64,000 nucleotides of DNA from Bin87 sp965261925 (lineage in GTDB: Bacteria; Chloroflexota; Dehalococcoidia; Lucifugimonadales; UBA3495). How positions within the stretch are numbered: position 1 is the stretch's first letter; every line of letters begins with the position of its first letter. The stretch is from contig OZ253486.1 in the NCBI GenBank assembly GCA_965261925.1, positions 434,001 to 498,000 of the forward strand. The letters run 5' to 3'. Below the pieces are notes generated by a model that searched no databases, had not been told where the DNA came from, and saw only the letters and a program-made list of their open reading frames with translations. Of the stretch, positions 7,892 to 15,438 are shown piece by piece. The position numbers and the translations under genes are program-made.

Positions 7892-9985
7892 ATGGGGCGA
7901 ACCGCGATGGGCATACAGCGACTCTTGATCGGCGCGGCGGTGGCCGCGTTTTTGTTGATCGTATTGGCCTGCGAATCGGGTCCTCGGGGGTCGGCAACGG
8001 CTGTCCCGCAACCCACGGTCAGCAGGACTACCCACCCGTCGACCCCGGTGGCCGGTACGGAGACCCCATCGACGCCGACAATCTCCACCGCGCCCCCGGC
8101 AGGAAGCACCCCTCATCCTCCGCTACCCGCGACGGTGACCGCTACAAATTCAGGGGTGTCGCCCGATCCGATGGTCGCCGCCGATTTCCCCACTCCGCCG
8201 GAACGCGACCTGCTGGAACTCGCGCGGCAGCTGCGGTGGAACGGAGTGGAACCGGACCCGGAGCCGGCACGTTTCGCGGGCCAGTCGCTGGCCGTGGGGG
8301 CCACCACGGATTTCTGGACGTTGGACTACCCCCGCGACAAGATGGTGAGCAATGAGTTCGTCCTCGCCGCAGTGTCCGAACACGCCTACTGGTGGATCGA
8401 GCAGGGATTGAAGGTGGACGATGATGACCTGCAACGGACAGTTAAGGAGGCCGAGGCCGAGGTATATCCCGGGGTAACCGCCGTGTTCGGGTCCGCCCCT
8501 GGATCCGCCGCGGACCCGCAGCGGGGTCATATCATCAACGGGCGGATACCGGGCGTCGGCGGCTACGTGTCGGGCGCGGACCCGTATCCGGCGTCGGTGC
8601 AGCCCTTCAGCAACAGGGTGCCAGCCATCTACATCAACGCTCGGGATATCCCCCTGGGCAGCCGGGAGTACCTCACCGTGCTGGCCCACGAGTTGCAGCA
8701 CGCCATCCACTGGCAGGCCGACCCCACGGAGGAGACCTGGCTCAACGAGGGGCTGTCGGAGCTGGCCGTAACCGAAGCCGGCTACTCCCCGGGCAGCATG
8801 CGGTACTACCTGCAACAGCCCAACGCGTCGTTGGTCAATTGGCCGAACGACCTTGACGGCGATATCGGCCTCAACTATGGCGCGGCCTCCCTGTTCGCCC
8901 ACTACCTTCGGGAGCGTTACGCGCCGGAAGGCGGGTTGCACGACCTGCTGGCTGGGGAGAGCAACGGCATCGCCGCCGTCAACGCGTTCCTCATGGAGAG
9001 AGGCGCCGAAACCGAATCGGGCGATACCGCCGATTTTCGGACGGCCTTCGCCGACTGGATGGTCGCCAACCTGCTCGACCACGACGATGGCCGTTTCGGA
9101 TACGCTGAGCTGGACCTGGAGGCCGAAATCTCCTGGACCCAGCGCGTGAATGACGACGGGGCGCGCGCGTCTTTGTCCCAGTATGGTATCGCCTACATCG
9201 AACTGGAGGACGCGGCGGGCGAGGTGACGGTCCGCTTCGAAGGCGATGGCGTCACTCCGTTGTTGCCCACAGAGGCGCCCGAGGGCGGTTGCTGGTGGAC
9301 CAACCGAGGGGACAACGTATCATCCACGTTGACACGACGGATGATGGCGCCATCGACGGTTTCGGGAGGCGAACAACCCGCGCTCACTTTCGATCTCTGG
9401 TACGACATCGAAGAGGACTGGGACTACCTCTATTTGGAAGTCTCAACCGATATGGGCTCGACGTGGGATGTGCTGCCGGCCGACGGTACCACTGACGCCA
9501 ATCCTCTGGGCAACAGCTATGGCCACGGCTACACGGGCGCCGGCGATTGGCGGGAGGTGACGGTGCCGCTGTCGGATTACGCGGGCCTCGACGCTTTGGT
9601 GCGGTTCCACTACGTGACGGACGACGCCATTCACGGCATCGGCGCCTGCGTCCGAGGCATGACCTTCTCGTGGGATGCTGACGCCTCGATCGGTTCGAGT
9701 TGGACGGCGGACGGATTTGTGGAGGTCAACAATCGTGTCCGGCAGGACTGGATCGTTTGGGTGATCCGGGACGTCGCGCAGCCGGAAGCGATCCCAATGC
9801 AATTGGAATGGGACGCCGACAACCAACGGTATGCCGGGCACGTGGTCCAGCGGCCGGTCGGCGATGGCGGCCGGTTGGTCGTGGCGGTATCCCCGGTGGC
9901 GCCCGCCACGATGCAGCCGGCCCGCTATCGGGTCTGGGCTAACGAAGGAGTGTGGGGTCCGCCGAGCCGGTCAGGGCCTTCGTGA
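7892..9985 (+). CDS. Lipoprotein zinc metallopeptidase (gluzincin-like)
   Basis: The 697-residue protein begins with a lipoprotein signal peptide ending LLIVLAC, so it should be anchored at the outer face of the membrane. A Ser/Thr/Pro-rich linker follows to about residue 90. The catalytic core is HELQH near residue 266, with the downstream Glu in WLNEGLSEL about 20 residues on, the HExxH...E zinc pattern of gluzincins. The C-terminal third (residues ~430-690) is rich in beta segments with an immune-inhibitor-A-like pattern (WWTNRGDNVSSTLTRRM, then WYDIEEDWDYLYLEVSTD) and probably binds protein or carbohydrate. The ATG at 7907 is an alternative start. Its end overlaps the convergent zinc-finger gene by 47 bp. 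Confidence 0.82.
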   Translation: MGRTAMGIQRLLIGAAVAAFLLIVLACESGPRGSATAVPQPTVSRTTHPSTPVAGTETPSTPTISTAPPAGSTPHPPLPATVTATNSGVSPDPMVAADFPTPPERDLLELARQLRWNGVEPDPEPARFAGQSLAVGATTDFWTLDYPRDKMVSNEFVLAAVSEHAYWWIEQGLKVDDDDLQRTVKEAEAEVYPGVTAVFGSAPGSAADPQRGHIINGRIPGVGGYVSGADPYPASVQPFSNRVPAIYINARDIPLGSREYLTVLAHELQHAIHWQADPTEETWLNEGLSELAVTEAGYSPGSMRYYLQQPNASLVNWPNDLDGDIGLNYGAASLFAHYLRERYAPEGGLHDLLAGESNGIAAVNAFLMERGAETESGDTADFRTAFADWMVANLLDHDDGRFGYAELDLEAEISWTQRVNDDGARASLSQYGIAYIELEDAAGEVTVRFEGDGVTPLLPTEAPEGGCWWTNRGDNVSSTLTRRMMAPSTVSGGEQPALTFDLWYDIEEDWDYLYLEVSTDMGSTWDVLPADGTTDANPLGNSYGHGYTGAGDWREVTVPLSDYAGLDALVRFHYVTDDAIHGIGACVRGMTFSWDADASIGSSWTADGFVEVNNRVRQDWIVWVIRDVAQPEAIPMQLEWDADNQRYAGHVVQRPVGDGGRLVVAVSPVAPATMQPARYRVWANEGVWGPPSRSGPS

Positions 9986-10544
9986 GCAGGCATTCGGCGA
10001 ACTCCCGCAGGCCGCCGGAACGATCACAGGCGAAACACCGCCACGTGACCTGAGGCAGCGATACCTGCAATGATTCGGCGACGCTGCAGAAGGGGCAGGC
10101 CGCTCCCAGCTTCTGGCCCTGCAGCGTCGTTGCCCCCAACGCGGTTAGGGTTGTGAAGGCTCCAATCAATTGGAGGAGTCTGCCCCGGCGCACGGGACCG
10201 GTTGGGTCGTCGCCCATGCCGCGGCAGTCGCGCCGTCGCAACTCGGTCAGCAGCGCGGGCGCTATCGAGGCCGTCTGCGCTGCAATCCGTTGTTCTCTGC
10301 TTGACGGTTGCCGCCCCGTGCCGTCGGCCCGGGCCAGGGCCACGGTCAGGGTGTACAAGCCGGGGCCGCTCAGAACGGACACGCCGGCTGTCAGGTTACC
10401 GTCGGATGCGGCCCACAAGTGATCCACAAATACTTGCAGGCGGTCGTCGGTGTACTCCGGGAACGACGCCGCCGGCCATTCCGTCGGCCTCGCGTTCTCC
10501 CCGGCTAGAAACAGGAAACTGTCGGTCGGGAGCGAACTGACCAC
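9939..10544 (-). CDS. Protein with C-terminal CHC2-like zinc finger, unknown function
   Basis: About 200 residues. The last 50 contain ACPFCSVAESL, then TWRCFACDRSGGLREFAECLL: two CxxC knuckles arranged as in the DnaG-type CHC2 zinc finger, but with Cys in place of the usual His. The CFxC..GG...F tail is characteristic of primase-associated fingers that bind DNA. The N-terminal 130 residues are not recognised. The frame extends to an ATG at 10580, but that start lies inside the hairpin of the nudC terminator, so the GTG at 10544 is the more likely start. It overlaps the convergent metallopeptidase gene. The function could be DNA binding; this is inference. Confidence 0.55.
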   Translation of the reverse strand: MVSSLPTDSFLFLAGENARPTEWPAASFPEYTDDRLQVFVDHLWAASDGNLTAGVSVLSGPGLYTLTVALARADGTGRQPSSREQRIAAQTASIAPALLTELRRRDCRGMGDDPTGPVRRGRLLQLIGAFTTLTALGATTLQGQKLGAACPFCSVAESLQVSLPQVTWRCFACDRSGGLREFAECLLTKALTGSADPTLLR

Positions 10545-10601
10545 AATAAGAAGGACCCCCGGTGAGTGTTGATTCCACAATACGGAATCCCTCGCCGGGG
10601 G
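10541..10601 (-). terminator. Probable terminator of the nudC transcript
   Basis: Arms CCCCCGGTGAG (10556-10566) and CTCGCCGGGGG (10591-10601) pair with one G-T wobble. An inner stem GATTCC/GGAATC (10571-10576 / 10584-10589) extends the hairpin. Read on the minus strand it is followed by TCCTTCTTATT, a T-rich run, as in an intrinsic terminator. Confidence 0.6.
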
Positions 10602-10668
10602 CGCAATGAGTTGATGTCAGCAGATCCGTGTCTCGATGGGATCTCCCGGATGGGCGGCACTCCGGCGT

Positions 10669-11616
10669 CTATCCATTGGTTGCGCCGGTGGCCCACGACT
10701 TGATCAGGTGATGGGCGATGGCGATCGGCCCCGGCACCGTCAACTCCTCGCTGCGGCCGTCCAGGGCCAGCAGCACCTCCGACCGGTCGAACCAGCGGAC
10801 GTCGGTCATCTCCTCATCGTCCATGTTGATGTCGGTGGTATCGGCCTCAGCCAAACAGCCGATCATCAGCGAGGACGGGAAGGGCCACGGCTGGGACGAG
10901 TGGTAGCGCACGTTTTTCACCCGGATGCCGGCCTCCTCCATCACCTCGCGTGCCACGGCCTCCTCGATGGCCTCGCCCTGGTCCATGAAACCGGCAAGGG
11001 CAGAGTAAGCCCGCATCCGCTGCAGGCGGCCGCGGGACTGGCCGAGCAGACAGCGGTCGCGGTCGACGTCCGCGACGACCGTGATAACCACCGGGTCGGT
11101 GCGCGGAAAGTGCTGGGCGTTGCAGCCCGGGCATTGGCGCGACTGTCCGCCGCGCTTCTTTTCCGTGGGGTGACCGCAAACGGAGCAGAACCCGTGGCGC
11201 AGGTTCCAGTCCAGCTGCGCCCGGGCGTGGGACAGCAGGCCGGTGTTGGGGCCGGACATGGTCTCGCCGGCGGTGCGGCAGTCCTCGAAGCGCCAGCCCG
11301 TCTCCGCCTCCACGCGGTCAGCCGTATTGGCGGACTTCGACAGGTCCACCGAGAAGTGCGCCACCCCGTCCAGAAGGCCGAGAAAGATCCATACGGCTTC
11401 CGGCGGCAATGATCGCAATATGGCGGGGCTGAGCCAGCCCAGCTCGGGCGGAGTCTGATCGGTCAGGAGCACGTTGAGGTTGCGGAAGGGCAGGAACCTG
11501 CTGGCCGGATCCTCGGCCTGTTGGAGTATCCAGTCCTCGTCGCGGCGCTCGGTTTCGCCGCGATTGATCGGGTTGTCGGCAAAGATGTGGGGTGGGTAGG
11601 TCATCGGATGATTCAC
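10669..11616 (-). CDS. nudC: NADH pyrophosphatase / NAD-cap hydrolase NudC
   Basis: This 315-residue Nudix hydrolase cleaves NADH to NMNH and AMP and, by family precedent, removes NAD caps from RNA. A zinc ribbon is visible at C144, C147, C162 and C165. The Nudix box runs GFMDQGEAIEEAVAREVMEEAG (residues 209-230) with the REVMEE catalytic core. The NudC-specific SQPWPFPSS follows at 241-249, the diagnostic motif for NADH preference. The gene starts four bases after the stop of the small membrane protein gene upstream (11621-11992), so the two are probably cotranscribed, ending at the hairpin near 10.57 kb. Confidence 0.95.
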   Translation of the reverse strand: MNHPMTYPPHIFADNPINRGETERRDEDWILQQAEDPASRFLPFRNLNVLLTDQTPPELGWLSPAILRSLPPEAVWIFLGLLDGVAHFSVDLSKSANTADRVEAETGWRFEDCRTAGETMSGPNTGLLSHARAQLDWNLRHGFCSVCGHPTEKKRGGQSRQCPGCNAQHFPRTDPVVITVVADVDRDRCLLGQSRGRLQRMRAYSALAGFMDQGEAIEEAVAREVMEEAGIRVKNVRYHSSQPWPFPSSLMIGCLAEADTTDINMDDEEMTDVRWFDRSEVLLALDGRSEELTVPGPIAIAHHLIKSWATGATNG

Positions 11617-11620
11617 CTGG

Positions 11621-11992
11621 TTAGTCGGTGTAGGGCTCGGATCGGTGGCCGTTCTGGTGATTGTCGTGAGGATCTACGGGCGGAGGTTCATTGAAGGGAT
11701 GGCCCTGCGCTTCGGCGTCCATACGGCGGCGGTTCCACTCCTGCCATTCGGCGCGTTCCTCGGCGCGGCCACGTGCTTCGTGCGCTTCAATGACCGGTGT
11801 GACAAAACGGTTCACCATGGCCTGGTACAGCGACATCAGCAACTCTCCTGTGAGATTCAGCGGGCGGGTCAGCAGCATAGCCAGTATAGCAATTCCTATG
11901 CCGACGCCGCCGAAATCGTACAGAACAGCCAAGAGAAAGTCACCGGTAGTCTGCCACCATGCTCCGGCCGGCGCCGTTTGCCATTCGGCCAT
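11621..11992 (-). CDS. Small membrane protein upstream of nudC
   Basis: The 123-residue protein has two hydrophobic segments (about residues 17-28 and 30-44), an amphipathic middle and a charged, Pro/His-rich tail (HPFNEPPPVDPHDNHQNGH). No family recognised. Its stop lies four bases before the nudC start, and the tight spacing is the main argument that it is real. It may act at the membrane, but nothing in the sequence says how. Confidence 0.55.
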   Translation of the reverse strand: MAEWQTAPAGAWWQTTGDFLLAVLYDFGGVGIGIAILAMLLTRPLNLTGELLMSLYQAMVNRFVTPVIEAHEARGRAEERAEWQEWNRRRMDAEAQGHPFNEPPPVDPHDNHQNGHRSEPYTD

Positions 11993-12355
11993 CGGCTCGT
12001 TGAGCGTTTTATAACTGATGTAGGCCAGGGCGACAAGCCACAGCAGGCTGACCGGTCGGAAGAAAATTCCGGCGTCACGCCGGTAAATGCTCCAGATGGG
12101 CTCCCGGTCCTACGGCTGGGGCGTGGCCGGAGGCAGGAGTTTGCTGTCTAACCGGCGCAGCCATGATAACGAACCATTGGTTTGCTGCGCCATCGGATTT
12201 GCTTACAATGTCTCCAGTATGTCGTGTTGTTGGATGTCCTGACACTCTACATTACCGCCTGTTCGCCACGCACAGGTGTACCGACCTTCCCACGCCGACT
12301 GCCTTGACGTAATATGCCCTGAACTGTGGATATGTGCGGAGCTCGGACAGATTCC
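11993..12355 (+). other. Gap without a supported gene
   Basis: About 360 bp between two minus-strand genes. Frames in either direction are short and show neither ribosome-binding sites nor family features. A weakly AT-richer patch lies at 12160-12260, where a promoter for the nudC pair could sit, but no clear -35/-10 pair stands out. Confidence 0.4.
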
Positions 12356-12781
12356 TCACGGACTGATGCCCAGCAAACCAGGGCAAACCCGCAACAGTTC
12401 TGAGGCTTCTGCCCAAGAGAGCTCCGGCCCGCCCATGATTATAGACGTACCGATAAGTCCATGGGTGATTTTTTCATCGGTGTACTTTTGGCGTGTTCTA
12501 TGACTAAACCACTCACCCGCAACTTGGAGCCCGCGACATTTGGGTAGCCGGGAGTCTGCGGTAGGCAGAGCTACCGCCGGTACTCCTGTGGGCGCTGGCG
12601 CCATTGTGTTAGTGGGTGCGGTCTGTTCAGCCACGGCAGTTTGCACGGCGACCTGGATGGTCGCCGGCAAATCCGGTGTCTCGGTTGGCAGTTCGCTGGT
12701 AGACTGCGCTGACGAGCAGGCCAGCAAAGCCAGCATTCCCACAACGATAGCCAAGGTCAGAATAATCAATTTTTCCCGCAT
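12356..12781 (-). CDS. Small lipoprotein, unknown function
   Basis: The 141-residue protein from ATG 12781 begins with a basic MREK and a hydrophobic core ending in LALLAC, a lipobox with the lipidated Cys near residue 22. A Thr/Pro/Ala-rich linker follows to about residue 75. The C-terminal globular part has two Cys (PKCRGLQVAGEW and LLRVCPGL) that might form a disulfide. In-frame codons extend upstream to 12823, but they would place residues in front of the signal peptide. The gene follows the UDG-like gene on the same strand, overlapping only the extended reading. No family recognised. Confidence 0.6.
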   Translation of the reverse strand: MREKLIILTLAIVVGMLALLACSSAQSTSELPTETPDLPATIQVAVQTAVAEQTAPTNTMAPAPTGVPAVALPTADSRLPKCRGLQVAGEWFSHRTRQKYTDEKITHGLIGTSIIMGGPELSWAEASELLRVCPGLLGISP

Positions 12782-12794
12782 TGGATACACCCGT

Positions 12795-13541
12795 TCAATT
12801 GATACAGTCCAAGTCGTGGACAAGTTGGAGGACCCGGCTTGCGATTACTGCTTTCCATTCGGTGGTTATGCCGAACGACGATTGCAGGTTGGTACTCCAC
12901 CCAACGACGCACACCCCGTCAAAAACCCTTCCGACAACAAAACGAGTGTTGTAGTTTCCAATCCTGTCAACTTCCGTCAACCTTGCACCGCATTTCCGTT
13001 GCAACTGGTCGATGACGCTCTTGCCGTTGACCAGCAGCAGTTTGACGCTTTCGTTGGTCAGTTGTTGTCTGAGAAATCCGGCATCAGCGTCAATTAGATT
13101 GTTTTGCAGTACCTTCGGCAGTTTGCCCCACGTTGGGTTGGTTGCCCATTGCACCAGGTCCAGATGGCAGGCCGAACCGTCGTAATAAGAGATCCCACAA
13201 CCTTGTAAAACTGCTTCGAGTTGGTCAAACCACCAGCAGTACGGGTTGCGCACAAAGTACGAATCGCAATCTTGAAGCACCTGGGCAACTATGGATTCAG
13301 GCGCATTCACCAGGTCGGAAGTGCCCAATGACTGGTGCGTAGCAAGACGACGGTCCGGGTCAACGAGTTCCTTACCATCCCGTAGGAATTCATGCTTGCT
13401 GGGGTTGAGGCCCAGCGTGGCAACGGTAGCAGTCCTAGCGTTCCCGAAGGCAATCACCGGCGTTGAGTCAGGGACGACGCATGAATCAGGAGGAACGGGG
13501 CAGCGAATGCGCTGTTCGATATAACTTGGAATATCGGTCAT
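12795..13541 (-). CDS. Hypothetical protein, possibly uracil-DNA-glycosylase-like fold
   Basis: The 248-residue protein starts at ATG 13541 behind GGAGATAACAACA, a good ribosome site. The segment TVATLGLNPSKHEF resembles the first motif (GxNPS/GxNPG) of the UDG superfamily, which excises damaged bases, and LLLVNGKSVIDQL lies where the second half of the fold would be. The aromatic-rich middle (NPYCWWFDQLEAVL, then HLDLVQWATNPTWG) could line a pocket. This is only a motif-level resemblance; the protein could equally be an unrelated alpha/beta fold. It is the last gene of a minus-strand run after enoyl-CoA hydratase and the broken protease. Confidence 0.5.
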   Translation of the reverse strand: MTDIPSYIEQRIRCPVPPDSCVVPDSTPVIAFGNARTATVATLGLNPSKHEFLRDGKELVDPDRRLATHQSLGTSDLVNAPESIVAQVLQDCDSYFVRNPYCWWFDQLEAVLQGCGISYYDGSACHLDLVQWATNPTWGKLPKVLQNNLIDADAGFLRQQLTNESVKLLLVNGKSVIDQLQRKCGARLTEVDRIGNYNTRFVVGRVFDGVCVVGWSTNLQSSFGITTEWKAVIASRVLQLVHDLDCIN

Positions 13542-13546
13542 TGTTG

Positions 13547-13915
13547 TTATCTCCGCTTGCCCATCCGCAGCGCATGAGTTGGAGCTAAGCGCTGACGCAC
13601 CGGGTCAACTATCAGCAGCGCGCCCTCAAGCGTGTAGGCGCCCAGCAGTGTCGGGGCCGCCTCATCGACAATTACCACAATGGTAGTTGCATCCACTCCC
13701 TCGACTCTGACTCGGGCTTCGCCGATGGCGTCCTCAACAATACTTCTGTCGGCCAACTCCGATTATATACGGCGTCGCGGTTGGACACCCAATCGGTTCA
13801 ATAGATCCGAAGGCAAGCAGGTGTAGGTTGACCCGGTATCGACCAGAGCACCCACCGATTCCGAACGGCTCCCATCAGCGGAGAAAACCTCAATCTGGCA
13901 ACTGAAGGTGCCCAC
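13547..13915 (-). pseudogene. Retropepsin-like (clan AA) aspartic protease broken by a nonsense codon
   Basis: Read from the GTG at 13915, one base after the enoyl-CoA hydratase stop, the frame encodes GTFSCQIEVFSADGS, then ALVDTGSTYTCLP with the catalytic DTG, then LGVQPRRRI. A TAA follows at 13765-13763. The same frame continues to 13547 as SELADRSIVEDAIGEARVRVEG, then LLGAYTLEGALLIVDPVRQRL, the normal second half of this small protease family. One in-frame stop therefore splits an otherwise intact gene of about 120 codons. Either it is a young pseudogene, or the stop is read through; the sequence does not show which. The related protease at 41963 is intact. Confidence 0.75.
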
Positions 13916-13916
13916 G

Positions 13917-14723
13917 TCACGCGTCTTTCGCCGACGGGTATTCGGGCCGCCGTCGCTCCCGCAGCGCGGCCAAGCCTTCTTTCACGTCGTCGCCGAAGAA
14001 GCCCAGGGCCTCGGCCAGCAGGGAATAGTCGAACGATGTGTGCCCGGCCTGACGGAGCCACTGGTTGAGAGCCCGCTTGGTGAAGCGGATGGCGGGTTGG
14101 GGGCCGTCGGCCAGGCGGCGGGCGACGCGCATGGCGGTTTCCATCAGCTCGTCGCGGGGCACGACCATGCTAACTAGGCCGATGCGCTCCGCCTCCTTGC
14201 CGTCGAGAAAGTCGCAGGTGAGCAGGTAATACTTGGCCTTGGCCATGCCGCATAGCAGCGGCCAGATGATCGCCGCATGGTCGCCGGCGGCGACGCCCAG
14301 GCGGATGTGCCCGTCGGTGATGCGGGCGTCCTCGGCGGCAATGGAGATGTCGGCCATTAGGGCCACTGCCAGGCCCGCGCCCACGGCGACGCCATTGATA
14401 GCGGAGATGACCGGTTTGTCCAGATTCAAGATGTTGTAGACGATGTCGCCGGCTTCCTTGGTGTTCTGGGCGACGATGGCAGGGTTGTCGATGGCCTGCT
14501 CGATCATTTCGAAATCGCCGCCAGCGGAGAACGCCTCGCCCGCGCCGGTGACCACGGCCACCCGCACTTCAGGGTCAGCGCCGATGTCCAGCCAGATCCG
14601 GCTCAGCTCGTTGTGCAGCCGGAAGTTGGTGGAGTTCAGGGTCTCGGGGCGATTCATCGTGAGCGTGATGATGCCGTCGGACTTTTCGATAAGCAGATGC
14701 TGGTATGAGGAGTAGTCGGTCAT
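13917..14723 (-). CDS. Enoyl-CoA hydratase/isomerase family protein
   Basis: This 268-residue crotonase-fold protein has the usual family length. The oxyanion-hole segments are GEAFSAGGDFEMI (about residues 64-76) and INGVAVGAGLAVALMADISIA (about 108-128). The second catalytic acid position lies in RLGVAAGDHA, where Asp appears instead of the usual Glu of hydratases, so the reaction might be a different crotonase chemistry. It acts on acyl-CoA thioesters, probably in fatty-acid or aromatic catabolism, with CaiB and SDR genes nearby on the same strand. Its stop is one base from the start of the broken protease, which suggests coupling. Confidence 0.9.
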   Translation of the reverse strand: MTDYSSYQHLLIEKSDGIITLTMNRPETLNSTNFRLHNELSRIWLDIGADPEVRVAVVTGAGEAFSAGGDFEMIEQAIDNPAIVAQNTKEAGDIVYNILNLDKPVISAINGVAVGAGLAVALMADISIAAEDARITDGHIRLGVAAGDHAAIIWPLLCGMAKAKYYLLTCDFLDGKEAERIGLVSMVVPRDELMETAMRVARRLADGPQPAIRFTKRALNQWLRQAGHTSFDYSLLAEALGFFGDDVKEGLAALRERRRPEYPSAKDA

Positions 14724-14762
14724 TGGAGGATTCTCGCAGGTCGGTAGTGATGGGTGTTCGGG

Positions 14763-15404
14763 TTATTCAACGGTGTCGCCGGGCGTCGGCTCGAAATCGG
14801 GTGGAAGGTCGAAGGTTGGTCGTCCGTCTGAACGGTGACTGTGGGAGAGTATGGCCATCATCAGTTGGTAGTGGTTGCGCTGCATCTGGAGTTGCATATC
14901 CGCAACGGTTTTGGAAAGTTCGTTCAAAGAGGTTTGAAGGGCATCGGTTTTCTCGCTGAGGTTGGTCTGAAGGGCATCGGTTTTCTCGCTGAGAGAGGTT
15001 TGAAGGGCATCGGTTTTCTCGTTGAGAGAGGTTCGCAGGGCATCGGTTTTCTCGCTGAGAGAGGTTTGAAGGGCATCGGTTTTTTCGTTGAGCGATGTTC
15101 GCAGGACATCGGTTTTCTCGTTGAGAGAGGTTTGAAGGGCATCGGTTTTTTCGTTGAGCGATGTTCGCAGGACATCGGTTTTCTCGCTGAGCGATGTTTG
15201 CAGGACATCGGTTTTTTCGTTGAGCGATGTTTGCAGGACATCGGTTTTCTCGCTGAGCGATGTTCGGTTGGCTCCGACCTCGGAATCCAAGCGACCGATG
15301 TCCCGGAGGATGTGGCCCATGCGATTCCAAAGGGCGGCAATGGCGCCCAGCGTGAACAGGAGCACCGCGCCGTACACGATCTGCGGGACTAATTCTGCTG
15401 CCAT
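14763..15404 (-). CDS. Membrane-anchored coiled-coil protein made of 11-residue repeats
   Basis: The 213-residue protein has an N-terminal transmembrane helix (residues ~5-27, VPQIVYGAVLLFTLGAIAALW). Ten consecutive 11-residue units follow from residue 48 to 157, consensus TSLNEKTDALQ, with S/N at position 4, A/V at 9 and Q/R at 11. A Met/Gln-rich helix and a Pro-rich tail complete it. Eleven-residue periodicity with hydrophobic Leu and Val/Ala positions predicts a long right-handed (hendecad) coiled coil reaching into the cytoplasm or exterior. The reverse strand is also open across the repeats, but only because 33 is a multiple of three. It could act as a spacer or tether; no function can be named. 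Confidence 0.7.
   Translation of the reverse strand: MAAELVPQIVYGAVLLFTLGAIAALWNRMGHILRDIGRLDSEVGANRTSLSEKTDVLQTSLNEKTDVLQTSLSEKTDVLRTSLNEKTDALQTSLNEKTDVLRTSLNEKTDALQTSLSEKTDALRTSLNEKTDALQTSLSEKTDALQTNLSEKTDALQTSLNELSKTVADMQLQMQRNHYQLMMAILSHSHRSDGRPTFDLPPDFEPTPGDTVE
14934..15263 (-). repeat. Ten 33-bp tandem coding repeats
   Basis: Ten in-frame 33-bp units encode the hendecad repeats of the coiled-coil protein. Neighbouring units differ at only a few bases. Alternating variants (S or N at position 4, Q or R at 11) recur as pairs, so blocks larger than one unit seem to have been copied. Slippage would change protein length by 11 residues without a frameshift. Confidence 0.9.
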
Positions 15405-15438
15405 ATCTAGACCTCTCCAGTGACGTCAGACGCCCATC

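Noticed and set aside
14934..15263. Regular 33-bp repeats as a CRISPR array
   Set aside because: The units are directly adjacent with no unique spacers and are coding throughout; no cas genes are present.
14835..15392. 185-codon open frame with repeated GLKGIGFLAER units
   Set aside because: It is antisense to the coiled-coil gene and open only because 33-bp units cannot shift frame. The minus strand has a membrane helix and a plausible protein; this strand does not.
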